Of a stretch of 64,000 bases of DNA, positions 1 through 11,037 are shown piece by piece; positions within the stretch are counted from its first letter, which is position 1, and each line of letters starts with the position of its first letter. The position numbers and the translations under genes are program-made. Origin of the DNA: Moniliella sp. 'wahieum' (lineage: Eukaryota; Basidiomycota; Moniliellomycetes; Moniliellales; Moniliellaceae); contig RSEE01000089.1 in the NCBI GenBank assembly GCA_003971905.1, forward strand, positions 186,001 through 250,000. The letters are read 5' to 3'. The notes under the pieces were generated by a model that saw nothing but the letters and a program-made list of their open reading frames with translations, was not told where the DNA came from and searched no databases.

Positions 1-987
1 TCGCTCGTCTTCTTAATCTGGAGCAGACGCGAGCGAACAGGAGTTTCGTTCATCTGCTTCGAGACGCCTTGACAAATCGTGGGGGTTGGAAAACGTACCA
101 ACCAAATCCCCCTTTGTATTTTTGGGCCATATATTCCTGTGCACCACATGCGTCTTTCCGGACAATGGGCACCTTCTAAGCGCATTCGTTAGCATTTCAT
201 CCGTCACCCCATTACCCGAATCCCAATGAGTAGTCGCCTGGGTGCTGAAAGGAAGGACGCGGCGGAGTCTTCGTGGTCAGTAATGATGGGCTGCGCACAC
301 TCCAAAAAAGAGGGTGGGGAGAATACTAAGAGTCTCATTCGAGCAGCGCTTGGTGGCCGTCTCATAAGGATGTCCTCACCGCCTACAAAGCACCGTACTC
401 CTCGTAGGTTGACCCTTTTAAAGTGCCCAGTAATCGATTTCCTCTCGCCATCCTGTGGGATCTGTCCACCCTGGGACGAAACCGAGGACTCACTGATCTC
501 CATCGCAGCAGATTGATTGGCGTACTCTCAGTCCCCGTGCGAAACAGCAGACGGGCTCTCGTTGGTGGTGTAGTACATTCCGTACGTCTGATGGAAACCA
601 TCGTACTAGCTGAACGTCCAACTTCCGCGCGATCTGTCCCACCGGTAAAAGGTGTGTACACGACGTTCTCACTTGCCTCGGATCCAGCAAAGAGGGTGGG
701 GGCAGCCGTAAATGTTGAGGCTGTGTGATTGACCTTACCCTACGAACCATGGAACATGGTAGCAGTGGTGGTGTTGGTGTTGGCGGAGGCCCTTGTTTCC
801 CAGCCCAGCATCAGCGCCATCATGCATCAGCATCATGCGGCGGAAAGACAGAAACACGCGAGAGGACTGGTGTAGCGCCCGCACCCGAATTCCGCCCCAG
901 GTTTCCGCCCCCTGGCAAAAACGGGGGGCAGACAAAATCTTCTCTGCGCCGCTTTGCCGACGGCTACCTCCAACGTACTGGTGCACC
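1..987. other. No confident gene; 5' flank of eIF3d
   Basis: Short open frames occur on both strands, the longest about 100 codons, but none shows a recognisable domain, splice signals or a convincing start. On the minus strand 204-660, two overlapping frames read as mildly protein-like and could be a frame-broken 3' exon of a gene extending left of the window; I cannot support this further. The last 200 bases are the leader of the eIF3d gene. Confidence 0.4.
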
Positions 988-2857
988 ATGGCGTCCTTCA
1001 ACATGCCCCCCCTGCCCCCGGCAGGCACTCTCTTCGGCCCGCCGACGGAAGATCCTGCGTCGGATGTGCCGCAAGAACTCAAGGGCATCCCCTTTCCTTT
1101 CGCCATGGCTGATCCCGTGGGCCGTATCGCCGACTGGAACAACATCCTTGGCCAGGGCCAAGACGAGCGGACCCGGCGCCAGAACCAGCGCCCTGCTGCG
1201 CCCACTGCCTTGAACGTTTCCACGGTCGGCAGCACTTTCGGTTACACGCATGCCCAGGACGAGGCTACGTTCAGTGTGGTGAACAACGCCCAGCGCCCAG
1301 GCGAACGCTCCAAGGGATTCAGCACCCGCGGTGGGGCTCGGTCCAGCGCTCGTGGCGGCCGCGGTGGTACCAAGCTGGGTGGCGCTGCGCCCGTGTACAA
1401 CACCCGTGCTGGAACTGCTACCCGCGGCAACGCTCGCGGTGGTCGTGGTGGCCGGATGGGTGCGGTGGTGGTGGCCGCTGGCGCGATTGGGACCGGCCGC
1501 AGCGGACGCGTGAGCCGTCGGTTACCGTTCGGTCTGCTTGGAAGTCCGTGGAGGAGATTGAGTTTAGCCGGTTGGGCAAGCTGCGTCTGGACGTGCGTCC
1601 CGGTGCGACGCTCAAGCAGTATGGTGTGCTGGCCGAGTACAACCGGACCTACGATCGCACGGCGACGGTTCGTACGCCGCAGCCGCTCAAGCCGGTGGAT
1701 CGGACCAAGTTCCAGTTGACCACGTCGGAGGACGAGGTGCTGCGGAAGATTGCTGCTGCTCCGCCGCGGTCTTCCCTCCGCCGAGCGAGGATGTGCCCAT
1801 CTCGGCCGGATCGGGTGTCATGGCCTCCGAAGAGGGCCCCAAGCCGCATCGCATCTCTCCTCACCGACTCGATTCTGGCGCTGCTCATGTGCCTGCCCCG
1901 CTCGGTGTATCCTTGGGATCTGACCCTGACCGTCGAGGATGGCAATGTCTACTTTGACAAGCGCGACGGTGGTGCGTTGGACTATGTGACGGTGAACGAG
2001 AACGCGGCGGACCCTCCTCTGGAGCCGGCGGAGCTGAAGGACGAGAAGAACGAGGCGAACGCCACGATTGCAGCGGCCACTGCGGCGGCGGCGGCCAAGA
2101 GCGACCCCATCAACACGCCTTCTTCCTTGGCGCTGGAGGCGACGTACGTGTTGCACAACTTTGCCTTCCTCGCGGTCAACGAGAAGAAGGAGATCAAGCT
2201 CCCCGATGGGGCGTACCCTGCGCCCCAGTCGGCCGACGATGTGGACCCGCCGGCGGCCGTGGGCTACCGGTACCGGCAATTCGACCTTTCTTCCGAGGCT
2301 GAGGACCCGATTCAATTGGTGGTGCGGACGGAAGTGGATGCCTACCTGCCCTCTTCGGCCGGAGCAAGAAGCGCCAGCTGGTGAGTATCAAGACACTCAA
2401 CGAGTTTGACTCTAAGGCGCAAGGTGCTGGTGGAGCGCCGGATTGGCGCACTCGTCTGGACAGCCAACGTGGTGCGGTCGTTGCGACCGAGATCAAGAAC
2501 AATGCGTTCAAGTTGGCCCGGTTTGCTGCCCAAGCGATCCTGGCTGACTCGGATGTGCTCAAGCTGGGGTACATCTCGCGTACCAATCCCAAGGAAGCTG
2601 GCCGGCATGCCATTTTGGCGACGCAGACGTTCAAGCCGCGTGACTTGGCGATGCAAATGAACCTTTCGCTTGCGAACGGATGGGGGATTGTGCGCACGAT
2701 TGCCGACTTGGTGCGCAAGGAAGATGGCAAGTACGTGCTTGTCAAGAACCCCAACAAGCCTGTGGTCAACCTCTACAAGGTCCCCGACTCTTATCCTGAG
2801 GAGGAGGAGAGCGAGGAGGAGAGGAGGGAGGAGGAAGAGGAGGAGGACGACTACTGA
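988..2857 (+). CDS. Eukaryotic translation initiation factor 3 subunit d (eIF3d)
   Basis: Subunit d of the eIF3 complex, which in other eukaryotes binds the 40S ribosome and can contact the mRNA cap. The ATG lies in a good context (CACCATGG) and opens with the family N-terminus ([13 protein letters not shown]). An RGG-rich stretch follows at about 1320-1520, then the conserved core with [41 protein letters not shown] and the C-terminal block [13 protein letters not shown]. It ends in a run of Glu/Asp residues (2795-2854), as is usual for fungal eIF3d. The span gives about 620 residues, somewhat over the typical 550-580. The frame breaks near 1460 (one G missing from a GG in the Gly-rich part), near 1755-1850 and near 2350. 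No intron is needed. Because the protein family is essential or near-essential, the breaks are probably sequence errors. Confidence 0.93.
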
Positions 2858-3129
2858 TTGGGAGGCGGATGAAGAAGTTTTGATGCAGCAATCTACTCTT
2901 GCCCATTTGGTGACTCTATGCACATGTCCGCGTTTCTGGCCCAAGGCCCGCTTAGCTAGCTCTATAGATTGTAGAATTCCTCGTACAAGCTTGCATTTTG
3001 CAAGTGTGCAAAATGGGGCACAAGTGGCCCCTGCCATAGTCATCCCCTGATACCCCCAAAGCGAGCGCCATTGCGGTGAACACATGAGCGGAGAAAGTTG
3101 ATTATTATGAAAAGAGAACCCGACGAGAC

Positions 3130-4691
3130 TTAGATAACCGCGGCAACCAACCCAACCGCAAGCCCCGAGGCCAGGAGCAAGACGCAGGTGTGCGGAGCGA
3201 GCAAGGCCGAAGCCGGGCTTGACGAGCTGGTCGGTCCGGTGACAGCAGAGGAAGTACGGGAGGATGGGGAAGATCCTGCAACCGCCGATGAGGAGGAGGA
3301 GCGACGACGGAACTGCTCGTCACAGTCGACGAGGCAGAAGAGCTGGTGCTGGATGGAGCAAGGGACAGGGACGGCCTGGTGTTGTTCAAACCAAGACTAA
3401 ACAGGCGCATTTGGGTTTCGGGGTTGGAGTACACTTTAGTCTTGGTGCGCCGTGTAGGCAAGGGAGGCAAAGCTGTGGTTGGCGCCCGCTGGGTTGCCTG
3501 GGATGCCATCGATGGATTTTTGGAAGTTGAGGCACCGGTTCAAGTGTGAATCGCCTTCGCATTGAGCAGCTGGATGCGTGTCTCCGGCACCATAGTCCGA
3601 CAGGCCACAGACAGTGGTGACCTGCCGAGCGAAAAAAGTGGTAAGCGTAGCGTTTTTCGCGTTGGTGAGATTGGCAGAGTAAGTAGCGTTTTGGTACGAG
3701 GGGATGTTACCGTCCAGTCCATAGGGCCATTCGGTATAGTTCCCACCCGGTTGGCAAGTCGACAGGTTGGTCACCGCAGGTTGATCCGTCACTTCCACAT
3801 AGGCACCCGGGTTGCCACAAGAAAAGTCATGTAAGGATCTTGAACCGCGTTGGGCTTGCGCAGGACGGCGTACCGCTGGGTGAAGGAGCCTCCCAGACTA
3901 TGACCGGCCACGATGACTGAGTTCAAGTTGGGGAAATTGGTCTGATTGAAGAAGAAATCGACCAAGAGATCAAGGGCATCAAACGCACTTGCATTTGTCG
4001 CGCCGGGACCAGCGGCCATGCTGCCATCGGACCACGATTCGAAATAGACATCGTTCGGGCCAGCGGCGCCAGCGCTAGACTCGAGCGGGCTCATCCATGC
4101 CACCCCTCCCACAATCACATCTCCCATGTGCACCCCCATCGTTTCGTTGGTAGCGGCACAGATGAGGGAGTTGCGGACCAGACTCATGTAGCTCCACACA
4201 TCCCGGGCCAAACCTGGGTTGACAGCGATAGCCCGTTTTACCTTGCTCCAGTCCTTGCGCTCAATATAGTACGGAACCACGGCGCCGGTTGCCCGGTCCA
4301 GAACCAAGTCGCGGTGAAAGTCAAAGCCCGTGACGTTGGGAAGTTGTGTCCAGCCAGTGTTGACACTGCCCACTGCTTCGGCTGCGCCAATAAAGATGGT
4401 ATTGCACCAAGGGACCTGAGACGCACTGTCATTGCCCAGCTGCGGCGAGGGGCCCACCTGCACCGTCTGTCCCAGCGAGTCAATGGCCCAGGCCCCAGGG
4501 GCGAGGTTGCCGTTCTGGTAGCCCGTGGCATAGTACGATGCAATGACAGTGGGGTCGCGTGTATTGTTGCCAGGCGTATTGCCGGGGCCACCATCTTGGC
4601 GGTGAACAATGGCAGGGCGAAAGTTAACGGTAGAGCAGTGGACAGCGGTGGCCACGAAAAGCATAGTAGCCGCCAGACGAGAGATGAGCAT
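3130..4691 (-). CDS. Secreted, probably GPI-anchored alpha/beta hydrolase (lipase-like)
   Basis: Predicted extracellular serine hydrolase. The start chosen (4689-4691) begins a clear signal peptide, MLISRLAATMLFVATAVHCS; the open frame runs further upstream but without conserved sequence. The nucleophile elbow GHSLGG is encoded near 3910, and an Asp and a His that could complete the triad lie in the Cys-bracketed segment containing DYGAGDTHP and GDSHLNRC (about 3550-3600). Many N-x-S/T sites support secretion. Three frame breaks occur: in a T4 run near 3822, after ...AYTAHQ near 3440, and near 3300. After the last break the frame continues as a Ser/Thr linker and a hydrophobic C-terminus (LLLASGLAVGLVAAVI, stop at 3130), which looks like a GPI-anchor signal. 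If the first in-frame stop (3436) were real, the enzyme would lack this tail. The substrate cannot be told from sequence. Confidence 0.75.
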
Positions 4692-5502
4692 GGGCTGAGG
4701 GGCAGGATGATGACGGGAAGGAAGTGGGCGGAGAGGCGAAAAGTGGCTCTGTCGTCTTAGCCGCAGAGCAGTGCTACACGGACGAGAGAATGGAAATGTG
4801 GGTTTGGATTTGCGAGCAACTCGGGCAGGAGAAGGTGGGGCGGGATGATGGATAGATATGCTGTGCCGGCGGGTCAATCGACCAGCGCATGCTTCCGGCT
4901 TGGAGGCGGGCAGTCGGGGTCGTTCACATAGCCACTGCCCCATGGTCCATTTTACGGGTTTGGGGCCAGGCCCTGCCACGCAATGGAGGCCTGGCCACAT
5001 TCAAGCTTCAAGCTTTAAGCTTTAAGCGAGGACAGGCGAGGACTCTCGGAGTTTTGGTCTCAGTAACTCAGTACTCAGGTGCCTGAAGATCGGTCACGCG
5101 TCTGCATGGTGTGGAGACTGGGGCCCCAAGCAACACAGATTCTCGATCATCGATCACCAGCACCATGGTGCATGGGTGCCAGAGAGCTGCGCCTCAGGAC
5201 CCAGGCTGAGTATATTGAGTACCAGTCCTGCATCCGACGCCAGGAGAAACGAAAGGAACCCCCAGCGCGCTCGACCCGCTTATAGCCCAAGTATCCAACG
5301 AACTCATCAATCTTCCTCCCAACTATATGTGAGAGACGGAACACATATCCCGTTGGCCTACTATGCTCAGCCCCTCAACTCATTCTCTACACGCCAGGAC
5401 GTATTTCACCTCTTCGCGTGCTAGGTATTTGCCCTGGGAAGGGGACCCGGCGCTAGCTGAAGACCCTGCTGGAAAGTAGTACATTACGGATCGGCGGTAT
5501 GA
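4692..5502. other. Intergenic: hydrolase promoter and 3' flank of TRM6
   Basis: No gene recognised. The stretch contains a tandem heptamer island at 5001-5027 built on AAGCTT/AGCTTT, an AGTACT word near 5070, and ATCGAT words near 5145. All belong to the palindromic-hexamer word set described in the findings. Confidence 0.5.
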
Positions 5503-6885
5503 TCAAGGGAGCACACGAAGTGCATGAAGAAGGTAACCCCCCGTGGCTGAGGTACTCATCTCGGGGTGTGTTCGGCCTGGGAGGACCTGGTAGCGACGCA
5601 GCCACGGCTCATTGACTGTGACCGCAATGTAATCGTGACAGACACGCATGCGCGCATGGGTTTCGACCAACGGCTGCAGGAACGGAGCATGGACCACAAT
5701 GTTGGCCGAGCCGGCAAGGTAGGGCGTGAGCCGTTGGATGATCGGAAAGGGGTCGTACTCGGCCGAGGCAATGACCAGACCATCAAAGTTACCCGCAAAC
5801 AAGTCTTGCCTCGTCGTTTCCAGGTGGGCAAACATGGCACGCCGACGCTTGAACTTACGAATGTCCCGCGAGTTGACTCGGTCCCATGTGACGTAAGTGG
5901 GGCACGCGAATCGGTAGGGAGACCGCCCTCGGCTCAAGTGGAAGATCAGGCAAGGTCCAACTAGGATCAACTTGGGCCCAATTCAGAACCCTGAGGACTC
6001 CATCCGTCGCCTCGGTGGGTAGGTTCATGTCCTTCATGATTGGATGGGCTGGCGGCGAGTCGGCGTCATGGATCAGCAGCAAACACCCATCCACGCCCAT
6101 CCGCTCCAACATGCCGCCCGTCAGCAGTCCATTCGTCCCGTCCACAACAATATACCGCCCTCCCGATTGGATCTCGCCCAAAGTTAAGGTTTGGGCCAAA
6201 GAGTCGGCACGCAAGTTGCTCGCCGGTCGATCCGACGCAGGCGGACGCTTGTCAAATGTGGCCGATGCGAGCTGGTGGGCCGTAGGAGCACGCGGGACAA
6301 AAACTGTCGAGTGTTTCTCCGCCTTTTTGCGACGAAACTTTTCCTGGCTGTAGACGGTGCGTTTGGCGTACGAGGCACTGCGCTGAGCCACCAACTCGAC
6401 CAATTTGGCGCCAGCCATTCCGGCTGCCTTCAAGTCCGCAATTTCCAGACTCGTCAAAGCTTGTGAGTCATTGTCGTCGTAAATATGCTCGTTGGTAGCG
6501 TTCGTCTCGATCAACTGTTCAACGGGTGTGTCCATCAGAACGCTGAGCTTGCCAAAGCCGGCCTTTGCGCGCTGATGTTGCTTGGCCTTGTTGGTCTTTT
6601 TGCCCCGCGTCTCCTCCTCCGCAGTAGAGTCGGCACCCTCACCCTGCCCAGAAGCGGTAGGAACAATCTCGTACTTGAGGCCATACGGAAGACCAATGAG
6701 CTCATCGGCAGAAAAGCTGCCAAACTTGCCGAGTTCAATCGTCTTGCCTTGCTCGAGGACAACCGTTTTGGTGTTACCAGAAGGAAGTTCGAGAATGACA
6801 GGCTTTTGGGCAGGAATGAAGGTAAGCCTTTGGCGTATTTCCTCGCGCGACGTTTCTGGCCGACACGGGTATCGTCGTTGCTCAT
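5503..6885 (-). CDS. TRM6: tRNA (adenine-58-N1) methyltransferase non-catalytic subunit Trm6/Gcd10
   Basis: Non-catalytic partner of Trm61 in the nuclear enzyme that makes m1A58 in tRNA, including initiator tRNA. The N-terminal part carries the family blocks VILELPSGNTKTV and LGKFGSFSADELIGLPYGL (about 6690-6810); the middle carries YSQEKFRRKK (near 6350); the C-terminal half carries FDGLVIASAEYDP and WLRRYQVLPGRTHPEM and ends GGYLLHALRVLP. The start (6883-6885, MSNDDT) is the first ATG before the conserved region. Frame breaks fall near 6850, 6545 and 5960. No intron is needed. It is transcribed divergently from the mitochondrial uS15 gene, 233 bp away. The match over the whole length makes the call secure even though the frame is interrupted. 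Confidence 0.93.
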
Positions 6886-7118
6886 GGCGGTGGGGGGGTG
6901 GTGGTTAGGGTGGTGCGGAAGAACGGCAAGGGCGCGACAGGGGAGAGGACTCGCAGCAGCAGCTTTTCCAACGCCCAAGGCCACCAGAAAAATAAGAGCG
7001 GAATTGGGGTCGGGTGGGAGCCGTCGGAAAAAGGACGCTGGCTTAGGTCAGCACTGGATGAACATTCCCGTGCGACTTAGGCTGCTGCTTACCACCAGCT
7101 CCACTCGTCCTACTAGCC
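6886..7118. promoter_or_regulatory. Shared divergent promoter TRM6 / mitochondrial uS15
   Basis: These 233 bp separate two start codons that face away from each other, so both 5' regulatory regions must lie here or overlap the genes. I see no clear TATA box. This is inference from gene layout only. Confidence 0.5.
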
Positions 7119-8059
7119 ATGGCGGCCGCGTCCTCGTTGCTTGGCGGGCTTGCCCGTGCAGTGTCTACGGCCACCAGTATCTTCTCCGTTTGGTGCGCGC
7201 GCCTTCAGTGCGTCGGCCCCAGTGGCCATCCTTCCCCGTGTCCTCAAGGCCAAGGCCATCAAGCGCACCAACTTGGAGCGCCGCAAGGCGACTGAGCAAT
7301 TGCTCAAGCAGAGTGTCAAGCGCGACACTTGCCGTGGCCACACCCTCACCCCGAAGGGTTTGCTCTTTGGGAAAACTCGGATCTCAAGTCCCTCATCTCA
7401 TCCCTGAAGAGATTTGGAAAGGAAATGTGCCTGCCTTGCCCAAGTTGTTGGAGGGCGACCCCGAGTCAGAGACCTGGACCAGCGTGATGGGCCGGCCGCA
7501 GATGCTCAACTATGGCCTGACCAAGTCCGATTCGGAGTTCATATTTAAGCAGGTCCCCCAGCTTATGGCCGAGGACCGTCTGCAGGACTTCCCCGAGGCG
7601 GTGAATGACTTGGCTGACCAAGAGAGTCAAGCTAAGAGCGCTATGTTTACCGAGCTGCTCCAGACCGAGCAAGCAGGGGCAGAGACACTCTCGCGGATCT
7701 TGGATTTGCGCAACGCTTCAGGCCAGCAGATTGAACGGGAAAACTTGCGGCGAATTGTCAAGGTGTTTGGCGACGGTTGGAACGTGGGCTCGCCGAGTGC
7801 CAAGCCGCCGTGCTGACTTATCACATGCGCCGCCTCATGGACCACCTGAAGCAAAAACGCAAGGACACCATTGCTCGTGTCCGTTTGGGTCACTTGATCC
7901 ACAAGCGTGCCAAAATCCTCAAGTATCTCCGCCGCAAGAACTTGGCCCGGGTACTATGCCCTTCCCCGGTTGGGACTGGAGCCCCTGGGTGTCGAGGGCT
8001 CTCTCCCCATGCCTCCCATGGAAAAGATTGCCCCCAAGTACAAGATGACCAGGCGCTAA
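7119..8059 (+). CDS. Mitochondrial small-subunit ribosomal protein uS15 (Mrps28-like)
   Basis: Component of the mitochondrial 30S-type ribosomal subunit. The start chosen gives an Arg/Ala/Ser-rich presequence (MAAASSLLGGLARAVSTATS) suited to mitochondrial import. The S15 core is unmistakable at 7790-7945: GSAECQAAVLTYHMRRLMD is split by a frame break at about 7797, followed by LKQKRKDTIARVRLG and HKRAKILKYLRRKNLAR. The C-terminus ends MEKIAPKYKMTRR before TAA at 8057. Frame breaks lie near 7195, 7375, 7797 and 7955. A long N-terminal extension precedes the S15 domain, as in fungal Mrps28 proteins. The gene is divergent from TRM6, and its 3' end converges on the cyclophilin gene 228 bp away. 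Confidence 0.88.
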
Positions 8060-8287
8060 AATCACATTCTACATCGCATCATCGATTAATGTCATCGACC
8101 TTAACGCCATGCATTAGCTTCATATTTTGTCGTTGAAGCCAGCTTTACGTTATAGGAACGGCAGATGCATATGGTGAGGCTACGGCAACAGTGCAAAAAC
8201 ACAGCCAAATGATGTCCAAACTTAATGCCAAGATGACTTGCGACACAGTTTATGGCGCTACAAAGTAGCTAATAAGCTTGGATTGAC

Positions 8288-9023
8288 TTAAAGGTCAGCC
8301 TTCGCTCCCTCTGTCTTGGGAGTGTCGTCCACAAGCTGGCCCGACTTGACAATGGTGACGTCCTCCTTGGGGCGGTCCATGGGGCCCGTGGGAACCTTCT
8401 CGATGTACGACACAACGTCCATGCCATCAATCACGCGGCCAAACACGACGTGGCGGCCGTTCAACCAAGGGGTAGGGACAGTGCAAAGGAAGAACTAGAA
8501 CAACAAATTAGCATCAGGTGTGGCCGAAGTGCAGTCACGGAAACGTACCTGGGAGCCATTCGTGTCACGACCAGCGTTGGCCATCGAAAGAACACCAGGC
8601 TTGTCGTGACGGAACTTGAAGTTCTCATCGGGGAAACGGGCACCGTAGATGGACTTGCCACCACGGCCATCGCCCGAGGTGAAGTCACCACCCTGGATCA
8701 TAAAGCTGGGGATGACGCGGTGGAACTTGGAGCCCTCGTAGCCAAACCCGTGCTTTCCGGTGCTGAGTTCGAGGAAGTTGGTCGCCGTCTGTGCACGCAG
8801 TGTTAGTAGCTTGGCCTTGGGCAACTGTCGATCCGAACAGATCACCATACCTTGGGCACATCCTTGCCGTAAAGGCCGACGACGATGCGGCCGATGCTCT
8901 TGCCGCCGTGCTCCATGTCAAAAAAGACCTTGTCGGTAACTTCGGGCTCCGGATCCGCGTGGACTCCGCCAAAGAGGCCAAGAGCGAGCGCCAAAAGAGG
9001 ATGACAAGCACGAACAGACGCAT
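8288..9023 (-). CDS. Secretory-pathway peptidyl-prolyl cis-trans isomerase (cyclophilin B type)
   Basis: Proline isomerase of the cyclophilin family acting in the ER. There are three exons. Exon 1 (8851-9023) encodes a signal peptide starting MRLFVLVI and the opening strand ([20 protein letters not shown]). Intron 8789-8850 has GTATGG, GCTACTAAC and CAG. Exon 2 (8549-8788) carries the active-site motif [15 protein letters not shown], including the catalytic Arg. Intron 8496-8548 has GTACGT and TAG. Exon 3 carries [15 protein letters not shown] and ends GAKADL. One frame break lies inside the signal peptide (about 8995), where one C seems missing. There is no obvious HDEL-type retention signal. 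It shares a 391-bp divergent promoter with MOB2. Confidence 0.93.
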
Positions 9024-9414
9024 GGCGAGGGGGGAGGGGAAGCGGGTGTGGTGGTGGGGGGGAGGGATGCGGGATGGTCTTCCACGTGCCACGTGGGCGT
9101 TGCTTCGCTGCAGCGGGCTCGCACGGCCCCTCGCTGCGAGATTCCGCCGTGCGGCCAAAGTTGAACATTCAAATGTCCTAATTCAATCACAGCGCCACAA
9201 TGTTTGCGCCGAGACTGGCGCTGTGGCCGGGTGGCGCGGCTGCCTGCGTGGCACAGCAGCCATACCCAGTTTAAGCTCAGTACTCGTGGGTGGGTTCTGC
9301 CGGGGTTGCGGTCCTCCGTGCAACCACACCCCGGCCAAGTCGGAGGCTCAACACCACCCCGACGCTCGCTCGCCTCCTGCGTTCCCTTGATTCCTCTCGC
9401 TCGTCTTCCCAACC
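9024..9414. promoter_or_regulatory. Shared divergent promoter cyclophilin / MOB2
   Basis: 391 bp between two head-to-head start codons. The MOB2 side has a pyrimidine-rich stretch immediately before its ATG (9385-9410). No specific factor site is claimed. Confidence 0.5.
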
Positions 9415-10385
9415 ATGAGTTTTTTCAAGTCGATGGGCCGGTCTGTCCGCCCAAAGGGCGCTTCTCCCCAGCCCAACCGCGACGGCTTCCCTCCTGCCCC
9501 AGCCACTGACGGTGCCATGACGAGCGTGGCGGGCCAACCGGCCGGCAAGCCGCTGTACTTGTGCAACCCGTTTGTTCGATCCCTCATTAAAGGATCGTAC
9601 AAAACCATCGTTGTGCTTCCCAAGTATGTCGATCAGCGCGAATGGGTCGCGGTCAATCGTACGTTGTCTTGCTCCCTTTCCTAGCGACCCATCTAATCCC
9701 CCTCCGCCCCTCCATTGTCCCCCCTCTGCAGTGTTCGACTTTTTCAACAACCTCAATCAGTTCTATGGCGTCATTACCGAATTCTGCACTGTCCGTAACA
9801 ACCCCACCATGAGCGCTGGCGTCGGTCTGGACTACACTTGGGTCGACCAGAACCGCAAGCAGGTAAAACTCCCGGCGCCGCAGTACATTGACTACGTCAT
9901 GACCTGGGTGGGTGGTTTGCTTGGCGACGAGGCCACCTTCCCTACCAAGGCGGGGTAAGCCCCCCCCCCCCCTATCCCCGTTTGATTCTGCAGGGCAACG
10001 ACCCTTCCTCTACTTTTTGATTCACTTTCCAGCTCGGGACTTCCCCCCCACGTTTATGATCACGGCAAAGCATGTTTACAAGCAGCTTCTTCGCGTATTT
10101 GCTCACATTTACCACGCTCAATTCTCTTGGCTTTTGCATTTGTGCTGCGAGGGACACTTCAACAGTCTCTTCGCTCACTTCATCGCCTTTGGCAGCGAAT
10201 TTGACCTTTTTGACTTTGAAGAGTTCCGCACCTCGGGACGATCGACGGGGAACGCGTCGCAGGCCAACACCGTGTCCGGGAATGGATACCCAGGCGTATG
10301 CGATCTGATTGTCAAGTGGACCGAGATGGAGATCCTCCCCGAAAAAGTCTTGACCAAGTCGATCCCGCAGATTGCCGGGGCATGA
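9415..10385 (+). CDS. MOB2-type kinase activator (partner of NDR/Cbk1/Orb6 kinase)
   Basis: Mob2 proteins bind and activate NDR-family kinases that control cell polarity and separation. Exon 1 (9415-9658) encodes a short N-tail and PLYLCNPFV ... KTIVVLPKYVD. Intron 9659-9731 (GTACGT to GCAG). Exon 2 (9732-9954) carries FDFFNNLNQFYGVITEFC, MSAGVGLDYTW and KLPAPQYIDYVMTWV. Intron 2 starts with GTAAGC at 9955 and contains a C13 tract (9960-9972). Exon 3 has LLRVFAHIYHAQF and GHFNSLFAHFIAFGSEFDLFD. These blocks fit Mob2 better than Mob1. The exon 2/3 junction as written leaves the frame off by one at a GGGG run. The second zinc-ligand Cys of the usual CxxxxC is Asn here (FCTVRNNPTM); the His pair (HIYH) is kept. 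Confidence 0.9.
9960..9972. repeat. Poly-C tract (C13) inside an intron
   Basis: Thirteen C beginning five bases after the donor GT of the second MOB2 intron. Confidence 0.95.
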
Positions 10386-11037
10386 GCGTTGAGCGCTGAA
10401 TCTCAGCAGCATCCCTGTACTCAGCTCCCTTGCCCTCTTCAGGCCTCCGTCTGCTGCTGCTCTTGTATAAAATACCACCAACTTGACCATGCTTATCGTG
10501 ATCCATTTTCGCCCACTGGTTGTAGTGTTAGTAACCCATCGATGGATCGAAACCCCAGCCATCCGAGGGGGCAACGGTGCTGTAGGGTGCAGTTGGCTGG
10601 TTGTCTATGCTGAGCTAGCCTCTACCCTGTTCTCTACCCTTTGAGCAGCGTGAGGCACGGGATGCACTTCGCGGGAATCATGTAGATAAAGCATGTGGTG
10701 CAGGATGCTGATGGTCCAGTACCCAGGGGCTCGCAGTTTTCCCTGCCCCAGCCTTAACCTCTGTCAATGACATGGATGAAGAGTGGGGCAATGGGAAGAA
10801 GAAGAGAGAAGGGTTGACGTCATTGAAGTTTCACACTGCGGCTGGTGCGCTACTCTTACAGGATTTGGCTATGCGGGACGTTTGGCTCCGAGAGCTGATG
10901 ACGGCTCGCTCTCGCTCCGCTCCTCAGCTTCCTCAGCGCGTCAGCTCGATCCGCCACCACCGCTACAGACCAAGGTAACTTTGCCTGTTGGCTGCTCTTC
11001 TTGGTTGTCTACTATCACCTGCGTGATCTTTGAAGCC
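10386..11037. other. Intergenic, MOB2 3' flank and next promoter
   Basis: Only short unconvincing frames are present. A CT-rich stretch precedes the ATG of the downstream gene. No RNA gene or repeat was recognised. Confidence 0.45.
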
